Source of the DNA: Spirosoma pollinicola
GTDB lineage: Bacteria; Bacteroidota; Bacteroidia; Cytophagales; Spirosomataceae
Assembly (NCBI RefSeq): GCF_002831565.1
Contig: NZ_CP025096.1
Coordinates: 3,449,027 to 3,513,026 of the forward strand
Direction of reading: 5' to 3'
DNA length: 64,000 bases
Below the pieces are notes generated by a model. It was given only the letters and a program-made list of their open reading frames with translations. It searched no databases and was not told the origin of the DNA. Shown here one piece after another: positions 53,283 to 62,123 of this stretch (position 1 is the stretch's first letter; the number at the start of each line of letters is the position of its first letter). A program made the position numbers and the translations under genes.

Positions 53283-53792
53283 CTAGTTACTGGGGGTATA
53301 TTCCCGGAACGATCCATCTGTATAAAATATAAGAATACGCTCTACTCTTTTATCCGTAGTTGAGGACGTATCACCAACTGATTCGGAAGTGCCAGCTCCC
53401 AAATCGACGGGTGCTTGTATGGGCATACTAACCGGTGGGATCTCGTTGCGCTGGCTGCGGATGCCCGGTGATTGACTTGGATAAGGCGATACAGATGATG
53501 GTTGCCCTGCCCCAAATCGATCTGAGCGATCAACTGTAGGACGCCCTATCGAGCGATTTCCGTAGCCTGTAGGAATCGTTTGATTGACCTGTTGGTCCTC
53601 TTCCATGATCCAATCGTAGCCAAGCTCAGGAAAACGACGAATTATTTTTTGAATAATATCGAAACTAGGGCGGTTACGACCCGATAGAATATGCGAAATG
53701 CTGGAGCGTTGAACGCCAATTTCATCGGCAAAATAAGATGGTGTAAGATTCTTGTCGATTAGAATCTGTTTAATTTTGTCATTAATAGTCAT
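53283..53792 (-). CDS. Xre-type helix-turn-helix protein with disordered tail
   Basis: A 169-residue putative regulator. I start it at ATG 53792, where the helix-turn-helix begins (MTINDKIKQILIDKNLTPSY, FADEIGVQRSSISHILSGRN, about 1-60, phage-repressor-like). The upstream in-frame extension to 53921 shows no domain. Residues 70-140 are Pro/Ser/Gln/Gly-rich and probably disordered. The last 20 (RVERILIFYTDGSFREYTPS) look like a short beta hairpin. Such HTH-plus-tail proteins are common in Bacteroidota; targets are unknown. It lies about 190 bp from dapD on the same strand. Confidence 0.75.
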   Translation of the reverse strand: MTINDKIKQILIDKNLTPSYFADEIGVQRSSISHILSGRNRPSFDIIQKIIRRFPELGYDWIMEEDQQVNQTIPTGYGNRSIGRPTVDRSDRFGAGQPSSVSPYPSQSPGIRSQRNEIPPVSMPIQAPVDLGAGTSESVGDTSSTTDKRVERILIFYTDGSFREYTPSN

Positions 53793-53983
53793 CTTAGAAT
53801 GAAAGTTATTGATGTTATCTGTGACAAATATAAACTTAAATAGTGATGTATGTTGTAGGTTACAAAATAAAATAGCCACACAACATGTGTGGCCATGTAA
53901 ATTAACATTATTAATTAACAATTGTAATATAGTGTTTTGTTAATTATAATAGTATCTAGTTACCCTAGTAAATATATACACTG

Positions 53984-54799
53984 TTAAACGGATACATTAT
54001 TTTCGCGTAGCGCATCGTTCAGAGAAGTCTTAAGATCTGTTGATGGTTTACGCTGACCAATAATAATGGCGCAAGGAACATGAAATTCGCCGGCCGGGAA
54101 TTGTTTAGCATAACTGCCAGGTATTACAACAGAATTAGCAGGAACAAATCCTTTATACTCCACTGGTTTAGCACCCGTCACGTCAATAATTTTCGATGAG
54201 CCGGTAATCGTTACGCCAGCGCCTAATACGGCCCGCTTGCCAATGTGGGCTCCTTCCACGACAATGCACCGTGATCCGATAAAAGCACCATCTTCAATTA
54301 TAACAGGAGCGGCTTGCGGTGGCTCAAGGACACCACCTATTCCTACGCCCCCACTCAGGTGAACATCTTTCCCAATTTGTGCACAACTTCCTACAGTTGC
54401 CCATGTGTCAACCATGGTTCGCTCATCAACATAGGCACCAATGTTAACATAGGATGGCATCAGAATCACACCCGGTGCCTGGTACGAGCCAAACCTGGCT
54501 ACCGCTGGCGGAACCGCCCGAACTTTAGCGTCTGCAAAATTTGTCTTAAGTGGAATCTTATCGTTGAATGTAAAGATGCCCACTTCTTCTGTCTTCATTT
54601 GCTGGCTGACAAAATAAAGCAGGATCGCTTTTTTTACCCATTCATTAACAGTCCAGTTGCCTGACTCGTCAGAGGGTGGCGTTGCGACGCGGAGTTCCCC
54701 CCTATCTAATTGATTTATTACTTCCTTAATTAGTTGTATGGATTCTGGCTTGGCTAACAACTCACGGTTCGCCCAAATTTCTTCGATTTTATTATTCAT
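53984..54799 (-). CDS. dapD: tetrahydrodipicolinate N-succinyltransferase
   Basis: A 271-residue acyltransferase of the succinylase branch of lysine/diaminopimelate synthesis. It succinylates tetrahydrodipicolinate. The N-terminal helical domain (1-95) is followed by left-handed beta-helix hexapeptide repeats (about 100-235), with VNIGAYVDERTMVDTWATVG and GGVGIGGVLEP, the diagnostic DapD segment, then IIEDGAFIGSRC. It is full length and certain. It provides meso-DAP for peptidoglycan. It is monocistronic on the minus strand. Confidence 0.97.
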   Translation of the reverse strand: MNNKIEEIWANRELLAKPESIQLIKEVINQLDRGELRVATPPSDESGNWTVNEWVKKAILLYFVSQQMKTEEVGIFTFNDKIPLKTNFADAKVRAVPPAVARFGSYQAPGVILMPSYVNIGAYVDERTMVDTWATVGSCAQIGKDVHLSGGVGIGGVLEPPQAAPVIIEDGAFIGSRCIVVEGAHIGKRAVLGAGVTITGSSKIIDVTGAKPVEYKGFVPANSVVIPGSYAKQFPAGEFHVPCAIIIGQRKPSTDLKTSLNDALRENNVSV

Positions 54800-55030
54800 T
54801 TAATTAAAGTAAAAATTTATAAATACTGATATAACTATCTGAATATGAATTAATTAATTTTAACGACCAAATTTTATATTGTTATACATCGATATTATAT
54901 ACTGTACTTTTTTTCTTCTTTCAAAGGTAACACTTAGACGTGTATAGTTGAAATATATGGCGTCAATTAATTTAAATTTGATCGTTGCTCTCCCCCTTAT
55001 TAACCTAATCAATACTTTAATACGTACCTG

Positions 55031-55062
55031 ACTTACGGAAGTCTAATAGGACTGTTTGTCCC
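55031..55062 (+). repeat. direct repeat A, copy 1
   Basis: ACTTACGGAAGTCTAATAGG, then ACTGTTTGTCCC; aligns with 55350-55382 with small gaps. Confidence 0.4.
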
Positions 55063-55287
55063 ACGAATGCCAGTGAACTACGATGTTCTGCTACGTTGTT
55101 TATAGCCCAGTTAGTTTACGTTCTAGATGACAACACATGGGAGCTAATAAAATTGGTTAAATCAGTATTATGCCGCTTTAATGATTTACTTAAGATTGAT
55201 CATCTTCTTGCTTCTTGGTTGGTTAACTACTTGTAAAGATTAGGGCAATAATTGAGCCGTTTTTAAGTGCCATTTGAGGTAGGCCTA

Positions 55288-55331
55288 GATGGTCCTAGGC
55301 AATAGCCATTTGTATATTGCCTAGGACCATC
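55288..55331. repeat. 17-bp-arm perfect inverted repeat
   Basis: GATGGTCCTAGGCAATA (55288-55304) pairs perfectly with TATTGCCTAGGACCATC (55315-55331) around a 10-nt loop. No gene ends here and no T-run follows, so terminator function is doubtful; a mobile-element end or protein-binding palindrome is possible. Confidence 0.7.
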
Positions 55332-55349
55332 CAACTATAATGTTGCGTT

Positions 55350-55382
55350 ACTTACGGAATCTGATACGTATGGTTTGTCTGG
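55350..55382 (+). repeat. direct repeat A, copy 2
   Basis: ACTTACGGAATCTGATACG, then TATGGTTTGTCTGG; lies 19 bp after the 17-bp palindrome and copies the element at 55031. Confidence 0.4.
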
Positions 55383-55960
55383 CCTGAGTTACGTTTAGAT
55401 TGGTATAGACAAGCCTCGCATGTCAACTATAATTTTTACAAACATGAGTATTCTGTAATTATCTTAAATACGGAAGAAGATCAGAGGATCAGGTAGGGTT
55501 TGGCAACCAACTCATATATCGTTTTAAATAGTAAAGGAAGGTTAATCAAGAAAAACTAAAGCATAATATTAGCTACTGTTCGTACAGCTATAAGCAATCT
55601 AATGTAGCATAGAAGAATTTGATTGTCATTCGCCATAATGCTAATACGTAGGCCGTCAAATACGCCGATAAACCTATTCGTAGAGTAATACCAAGTAAAA
55701 TGCGACGTGTGGGCGGTGTTTTAATTCATGAAAAATAACAATCCCGCTTTTTGCTTGAGAAACTGTTTGTAGAAAAAAAACCTCATTAGTATGGAGAGAT
55801 TGAGACAGTGAACAATTTATTAGTTTCGATCGATAAATTAATTTTGTACCTATTGATTGTGTAACCCTTCACTCCTATCTATCCTAAATAAACCAATGAA
55901 TAAACCACTGGTAAATAGCGTGAGTAAAAAAATAGCTTTTAGCAATAAAAGTGAATTTTA

Positions 55961-56092
55961 TTAGTAATTACGAGTCCAATTAGTAATAAAATTAGCAAAT
56001 GCTAATGTATTATAGTAAAATTACTAAAAATTGCTATATTCATTTAGTAATATGCTAGTAATATACTAAAATTTCAACATTGAAATTACTAA
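55961..56092. promoter_or_regulatory. TTAGTAAT motif cluster upstream of gap
   Basis: TTAGTAAT occurs at 55961, 55980 and 56044, CTAGTAAT at 56055, and the reverse complement ATTACTAA at 56020 and 56085: six near-identical 8-mers in 132 bp, on both strands. This looks like a multi-site operator, although extreme AT richness raises chance matches. Confidence 0.4.
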
Positions 56093-56120
56093 ATACTAAT
56101 TACCTACCCTATTTTGCTAA

Positions 56121-57197
<1,077 letters not shown>

Positions 57198-57293
57198 CAA
57201 TGTAATTTTTAAATTATTCAATACAGGTTTACTTTGTTATACTTAAAATTGCATTGAATAGCTAATTACAGAGTTATATTACATAAGTAAACA

Positions 57294-57333
57294 GTAAAAT
57301 GGGTGTGATTATGTTAAATCACACCCATTTTAC
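57294..57333. terminator. bidirectional terminator between gap and trmB
   Basis: GTAAAATGGGTGTGATT (57294-57310) pairs perfectly with 57317-57333 around ATGTTA. The right arm covers the trmB stop codon. It serves the convergent gap and trmB genes. Confidence 0.88.
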
Positions 57334-57962
57334 ATTGTAAATCCTTTGTCGAAGAATAGCTGCTCGAACATTGTCTTGATTCCCAGATGTATTTCGTTCA
57401 ACGGTGAGTTATATAAGTCAGTTGTATATTGTAAATCAACGCCGTTTGCTTGTTTAACCTGCTCCAGGCTATAGGCGAATAACTCCGGACTATCCGTTTT
57501 CAAATGTAACGTCCCTCCTGGCACCAGCAATAACTTGTATAGGGCCAGAAACCGAGGATGGGTCAGCCGATGTTTTTCCTGTTTGGGACGTGGCTGCGGA
57601 TCGGGAAATGTAATCCAGATTTCACTGACCTCCCCTTCTCTAAAAAATTCTGTCAGGAAGTTTATATCCGTACGCAGGAACGCTACATTTTGTAAACCCA
57701 ATGTTTCTGCAGCCTTTGAACCTCGGGCGATCCGATCTCCTTTAATATCCACGCCAATAAAATTTACATCCGGGAAAGCCTGAGCAAGGCCCACAGTATA
57801 CTCCCCTTTTCCACAGGCTAGCTCAAGAACAATGGGGTTTTCATTACCAAAATAATCAGTTTTCCAACGCCCACGAATTGTTTTATAGAACGGTTTACCA
57901 ACTTCAATAACATTTGAACTCTCTGCATTTTGCAGAAAGAATTGTGCTTTTCTACGCGTCAC
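57330..57962 (-). CDS. trmB: tRNA (guanine-N7-)-methyltransferase
   Basis: A 210-residue SAM-dependent enzyme that makes m7G46 in tRNA. The SAM motif I is LELACGKGEYTVGLA (about 48-62), motif II GVDIKGDRIARGSKA, and the TrmB signature WITFPDPQPRPKQEKHRLTH lies at about 117-136. It follows folC by 2 bp, so folC and trmB are translationally linked. Complete. Confidence 0.94.
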   Translation of the reverse strand: MTRRKAQFFLQNAESSNVIEVGKPFYKTIRGRWKTDYFGNENPIVLELACGKGEYTVGLAQAFPDVNFIGVDIKGDRIARGSKAAETLGLQNVAFLRTDINFLTEFFREGEVSEIWITFPDPQPRPKQEKHRLTHPRFLALYKLLLVPGGTLHLKTDSPELFAYSLEQVKQANGVDLQYTTDLYNSPLNEIHLGIKTMFEQLFFDKGFTM

Positions 57963-57964
57963 GG

Positions 57965-59251
57965 TTATAGGGTTGTTAATTCGGCAATGGTGTAATTACT
58001 GCCTGTTATCAATAGTAAATCGTCAGCAGCGGCATCCAGTAAGGCACTCGATAGGGCAGCATTGACATCGGTAAAAGCCTCCCCGATTCGGCCCAAACCG
58101 GCAGCTTCCAATTGTAACTCGGCCGCTGGTAATGACCGCGGTGTTTGGGCCTGACAGAAGTAATAAACTGCATTCTGAGGAAGTACAGCCAGAATATGGC
58201 TACGATCTTTGTCGGCCACCAAACCAATAATTATACGCAGACGTGCATAATCAATTGATCGAATTGTCTCAAGTAAAGCTTCTAAGCCGGGCTGATTGTG
58301 GGCAGTATCAGCGATAACTCTGGGCCGATACTGGAGGGTTTGAAACCGTCCTTTTAACCCTGTCAACAAGGTTACAGAAGTTAACCCTGTCTGCATTGCC
58401 GCCAGCGAAACAGAAAATAACGATTGTAATGCCGAAACGGTGGCTAACACGGCGGGCAGGTTTTTTAACTGATAAGAACCCAATAAATCCAGGTCAAACG
58501 GTTGCGCAAGTTCGCTGTCTCTTCTCACCAGGACGTTCCGTCTTTCATTTAAAATGCCGTTATCCTGTACGGAATAGTGGCGATCAGCAAATTCAATTGG
58601 AGCATTTACAAAATCGGCCATCGTACGAAAAACAGGCTCTGTTTCGGGATTCGTTTCGCCTATTAGTACGGGCACCCCTGGTTTTATAATGCCCGCTTTT
58701 TCACTCGCTATTTGCGGCAGGGTATCGCCTAATATATCGGTGTGATCATAACCAATATTCGTAATGACCGAAGCGACCGGGGTGATTACATTTGTAGAGT
58801 CAAGTCGTCCGCCAAGGCCCACTTCTATAATGGCAACATCAACGGCTTCGCGGGCAAAAAAATCGAAGGCCATGGCAACCGTCACTTCAAAGAAAGAGGG
58901 TTCGATCCGCTCAATAAGTGCCTGATGCCGGACAACAAAGTGAGCCACCTCCGTCTCAGGAATAGGCTGCCCATTGAGCCGGATACGCTCGGTGAACGAT
59001 TTCAGATGGGGGGACGTGTACAAGCCCACCCGATAGCCAGCCGACTGGTAAATAGCCGCCAGCATATGAGAGCTGCTGCCTTTCCCATTCGTTCCTGCCA
59101 CATGGATACTGGTGAACTGATGCTGGGGATTCCCAAGGGCTTCACACAACAAAAGGGTATTACCGAGGCCGGGTTTGAGCGCTTTGGCACCAATCCGGTG
59201 AAAAACAGGGAGCCGACTATATAAATAGTCGATTGCTTCCGTATACTGCAT
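57965..59251 (-). CDS. folC: bifunctional folylpolyglutamate/dihydrofolate synthase
   Basis: A 428-residue Mur-ligase-family enzyme that adds glutamate to folates (and to dihydropteroate). The P-loop is HVAGTNGKGSSS (50-61). The mid-domain DVAIIEVGLGGRLDSTNV (about 136-153) and ITNIGYDHTDILG are diagnostic, and the C-terminal domain has DTAHNQPGLEALL. Its ATG overlaps the stop of the TonB-like gene (TAATG), so the two are translationally coupled; trmB follows 2 bp later. Confidence 0.95.
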   Translation of the reverse strand: MQYTEAIDYLYSRLPVFHRIGAKALKPGLGNTLLLCEALGNPQHQFTSIHVAGTNGKGSSSHMLAAIYQSAGYRVGLYTSPHLKSFTERIRLNGQPIPETEVAHFVVRHQALIERIEPSFFEVTVAMAFDFFAREAVDVAIIEVGLGGRLDSTNVITPVASVITNIGYDHTDILGDTLPQIASEKAGIIKPGVPVLIGETNPETEPVFRTMADFVNAPIEFADRHYSVQDNGILNERRNVLVRRDSELAQPFDLDLLGSYQLKNLPAVLATVSALQSLFSVSLAAMQTGLTSVTLLTGLKGRFQTLQYRPRVIADTAHNQPGLEALLETIRSIDYARLRIIIGLVADKDRSHILAVLPQNAVYYFCQAQTPRSLPAAELQLEAAGLGRIGEAFTDVNAALSSALLDAAADDLLLITGSNYTIAELTTL

Positions 59252-60195
59252 TAATCTTTGGACTTTATAATAAAGGTAATCGTACCCGTGGCCGTTGGTG
59301 GCGTTGCTCCCCCTTTTGGACGTAACCGGAGCCGTTGTACTGCTTTCCGGTACACCTCGGCAACCGAAGGACTAACGGTACTTTGCAACTGTTGAATCCG
59401 GGTTATCTCTCCCCCATCGTCCACTGTGATTTTAAAAACAATTTTACCGGTCTCGTCGGAATCGTCATTTATACTGGGGCGGCTGGCCATCGACCAACCC
59501 GATACATCGAAAGCTACCCCCGATGAAGCCCCGCCAGGGGTTCCATAAAACTCCTTAGCATTGATTTTTCCGTTCGGATTGCCTTTATCGCCTACACCAC
59601 TGGCATCGTCGCCGTTGTTATTCCCACCCGTACCCGACGCTTTACCAACGGTACCATTGGAACCACCCCCTCCCGACGACTTTTTGAACAGGGCATCATT
59701 ATTTACGGTCTCCACTTTCTTAGGGGGGGCCGGTGGAGCGGGCCGTTCGACGGGGGCCGTTGCTTTCGGTGATTCGACCCGTTTGGGTTCGGGCCGCTCA
59801 GGCGTTGTTACAGGACTTTCTGCTTTACTGGTAATGATGGGCTTTTCAGTGGCTGTTTTGGCGGGTTTCGCATCGGCTACTTTAGGTGATGGCGTAACCC
59901 GGGTCTTTTCGAGCCGGGGCGTTGTATTGACTTTGGGATTTGGTCGCTTATCGGCGGCTTTGACATCGACGGGGTTTGGCGAGTCAGACGCTTTGTTATA
60001 AGTCTGAATACGGCTACTACCACGGGCATCGGTCCCGAAGTTGACCTCCACAAACTCGATGGGCGGTGGGTTCGGTACGGTTTGGGATAAATTCACCAAT
60101 AACAATAATGCGATCAGGAACACATTGATGATTAGGGCACCGGCGAAGGATTTTACCCGAATTTCATCTTCGTTTTCAAAAGTAATACGATTCAT
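59251..60195 (-). CDS. TonB-type energy transducer
   Basis: A 314-residue inner-membrane protein that would carry proton-motive energy to outer-membrane receptors. One N-terminal span (about 20-40, ALIINVFLIALLLLVNL) is followed by a long Pro/Lys/Thr/Ala-rich periplasmic linker (about 60-165), a Gly/Asn-rich hinge (170-205) and a C-terminal domain (about 235-314: KIVFKITVDDGGEITRIQQL, then a helix AEVYRKAVQRLRLRP, then TGTITFIIKSKD), the TonB/TolA beta-alpha-beta form. No exbB or exbD is adjacent. Coupling to folC seems to be genomic chance. Confidence 0.82.
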   Translation of the reverse strand: MNRITFENEDEIRVKSFAGALIINVFLIALLLLVNLSQTVPNPPPIEFVEVNFGTDARGSSRIQTYNKASDSPNPVDVKAADKRPNPKVNTTPRLEKTRVTPSPKVADAKPAKTATEKPIITSKAESPVTTPERPEPKRVESPKATAPVERPAPPAPPKKVETVNNDALFKKSSGGGGSNGTVGKASGTGGNNNGDDASGVGDKGNPNGKINAKEFYGTPGGASSGVAFDVSGWSMASRPSINDDSDETGKIVFKITVDDGGEITRIQQLQSTVSPSVAEVYRKAVQRLRLRPKGGATPPTATGTITFIIKSKD

Positions 60196-60476
60196 GCAGG
60201 CGATGGTTTTTCTCTCCTATAACGTGAACAATGGCTGCATCGTTTATTCATGCAATAAGGATAGGCAGCCACTTCATAAACAAAGTAACAGAAAATCTGG
60301 GATAGATAGTTTTGGATATACGTTTAGCTGAGTATTTTTACTGTAGATTAAGTGCATTTATCTGAAAAAGAAAGGTACATTTATCTCTTTTAGTTATCTT
60401 TAATGCCTAAATAATAAATAGTTATTACCAATTCAGGGCAAAACCCTTTCCTCCCGTAACCTATTTCCTGAAAAGT

Positions 60477-61640
60477 ATGGAACAAGTAATCGAGTTTTTT
60501 CAACGACTCGCTGATGTAAACGATTGGCCCCCCAGGTGGTATTGCGGCCGATGGACCGACTTTCATGGCTGGCTGTATATCGTCTCCGATCTAACTATCT
60601 GGCTGGCTTATATGGCCATTCCACTCATATTGATTCGATTTCTGATCGTGAAAAAAGGGGTACCCCTTTCCGGGGTATTCTGGCTTTTTGGCGCCTTTAT
60701 CCTCCTCTGCGGCCTGACCCACCTGCTCGACGCAGTCATGTTCTGGTGGCCTGCCTACCGCATTAGTGCACTGGTTCGTTTTCTGACAGCCGGCGTATCG
60801 GTGGCAACCGTCCTCGCTCTGATTCGGTACTTCAACGATGCCATCGGATTACGGACGTCAAGCGAGTATGATCGTGAACTATCCTTTCGGCAACAGGCTA
60901 TGCAGGAACTTAGCCGCTCAAATGAAGAGCTGCAACAGTTTGCCTATATCGCTTCCCATGACCTGCAGTCTCCATTAAAAACAATCGTCAATTACCTGTC
61001 GCTGCTCGAAAATAAACACAGCGACAAGTTAGATACCGACGCCCAACGGCTCATTGATGTGTCGACCGCTGCCGCCGAACGAATGCGGGTTCTTATCAAT
61101 GACTTACTGGATTTTTCCCGAGTAGGTACTCAACTGGAATTTGTCCAGATCGATTTAAATACGGTACTGGCTGAAGTTCAGGAAGAACAAGAGGCTGACA
61201 GTCGAAATACAGACGCACAGATCGATATTGGACCGATGCCAACCCTCCTGGCCCATCGGACAGATTTGAAACAGGTATTTCAAAACCTGATCTCGAACGG
61301 GCTTAAGTACCGTCGGCCAGGCGTAACACCACGTGTAACGGTTCGGGCAACGGATGAAGGAAGCGAGTATTTGTTTTCTATAAACGATAATGGAATTGGC
61401 ATAGACAAACAATACTTTGAGCGGGTTTTCCAGATTTTCCAACGCCTTCATGGACGCAACGAGTATGCAGGTACGGGCATTGGCCTGGCAACCTGTAAAA
61501 AAGTAGTCGATATTTATGGCGGTAAAATCTGGCTTGACAGTACAGTGGGCGTAGGCACAACATTTTTTGTTACCATTCCCAAAGTGATTAAAACCAGTAA
61601 GCATTATGCCCAAACCCATACGTTGTATCCTGCTCGTTGA
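60477..61640 (+). CDS. ethylene-receptor-like (ETR1-type) sensor histidine kinase
   Basis: A 387-residue membrane kinase. The first 120 residues form three spans matching the ethylene-binding domain of plant ETR1 and cyanobacterial relatives. With a constant offset of 13, all seven residues known to matter in ETR1 are present: D38, Y45, I48, P49, I75, and the copper ligands C78 and H82 (GAFILLCGLTHLL). A short linker leads to HisKA with phospho-acceptor His161 (ASHDLQSPLKT), then HATPase_c with N-box NLISNGLKYR, DNGIGID and GTGIGLATCKK. No GAF domain lies between, unlike ETR1. The 3' end overlaps the response regulator by 35 bp. Ethylene or another small pi-ligand or copper sensing is inferred. 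Confidence 0.85.
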   Translation: MEQVIEFFQRLADVNDWPPRWYCGRWTDFHGWLYIVSDLTIWLAYMAIPLILIRFLIVKKGVPLSGVFWLFGAFILLCGLTHLLDAVMFWWPAYRISALVRFLTAGVSVATVLALIRYFNDAIGLRTSSEYDRELSFRQQAMQELSRSNEELQQFAYIASHDLQSPLKTIVNYLSLLENKHSDKLDTDAQRLIDVSTAAAERMRVLINDLLDFSRVGTQLEFVQIDLNTVLAEVQEEQEADSRNTDAQIDIGPMPTLLAHRTDLKQVFQNLISNGLKYRRPGVTPRVTVRATDEGSEYLFSINDNGIGIDKQYFERVFQIFQRLHGRNEYAGTGIGLATCKKVVDIYGGKIWLDSTVGVGTTFFVTIPKVIKTSKHYAQTHTLYPAR

Positions 61641-62013
61641 CGACGACCCGGACGACAATTTCCTGCATCAGCTCATTATTGACGAATCGGAACTGTGTGA
61701 GCAGGTTCGAATTTCCGATAGTGGGCCAAATGCCCTCCAGTATTTAACCGTTACCGATCATCCCGATTATGTTCGACCAGATGTGCTGATACTTGATATC
61801 AATATGCCGGGCATGAATGGATTTGAATTTCTGGAGGAATACGATAAACTGGATAGTCAGTTAAAAAGCAGCATTGTTGTTCTGATGCTGACCACCTCCC
61901 TTAATCCGAATGATAAACACAAGGCAAGTTTATGGACGGATATAAAGGCGTATCGGACCAAACCACTTACCAGTGCTATGATCCAGGAAATTGTGAATAC
62001 ACACTTTACCTGA
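61606..62013 (+). CDS. CheY-like single-domain response regulator
   Basis: A 135-residue receiver with no output domain. The acidic pocket is DDDP (12-15), the phospho-acceptor Asp64 in LILDINMPGMNGF, the switch Thr in VLMLTTS and the conserved Lys in YRTKPL. It resembles Rcp1-type regulators that pair with phytochrome-like kinases. It begins inside the kinase gene (35-bp overlap), so the two are translationally coupled and form a cognate pair. Output probably goes through protein contact, since no DNA-binding domain exists. Confidence 0.92.
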   Translation: MPKPIRCILLVDDDPDDNFLHQLIIDESELCEQVRISDSGPNALQYLTVTDHPDYVRPDVLILDINMPGMNGFEFLEEYDKLDSQLKSSIVVLMLTTSLNPNDKHKASLWTDIKAYRTKPLTSAMIQEIVNTHFT

Positions 62014-62068
62014 CCGATTCGTTTACAGCCCGCCACAAATGACTCCGGTAACAAAGAAACAAAGCAGC

Positions 62069-62098
62069 TTGTTAGGCGTAAAGAATTGACGAATTTTG
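62069..62098 (+). promoter_or_regulatory. menD promoter candidate
   Basis: TTG (62069-62071), 19-nt spacer, GAATTTTG (62091-62098): correct spacing but one mismatch to TAnnTTTG, 26 bp before the menD ATG. Confidence 0.4.
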
Positions 62099-62123
62099 TC
62101 CGGTATCCAGTACGTCCTGCCCT

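Noticed and set aside
53793-53921. Upstream extension of the Xre-type regulator
   Set aside because: The extra 43 residues show no domain and are Cys/Phe/Asn-rich as expected from AT-rich non-coding DNA; the helix-turn-helix starts at the internal ATG.
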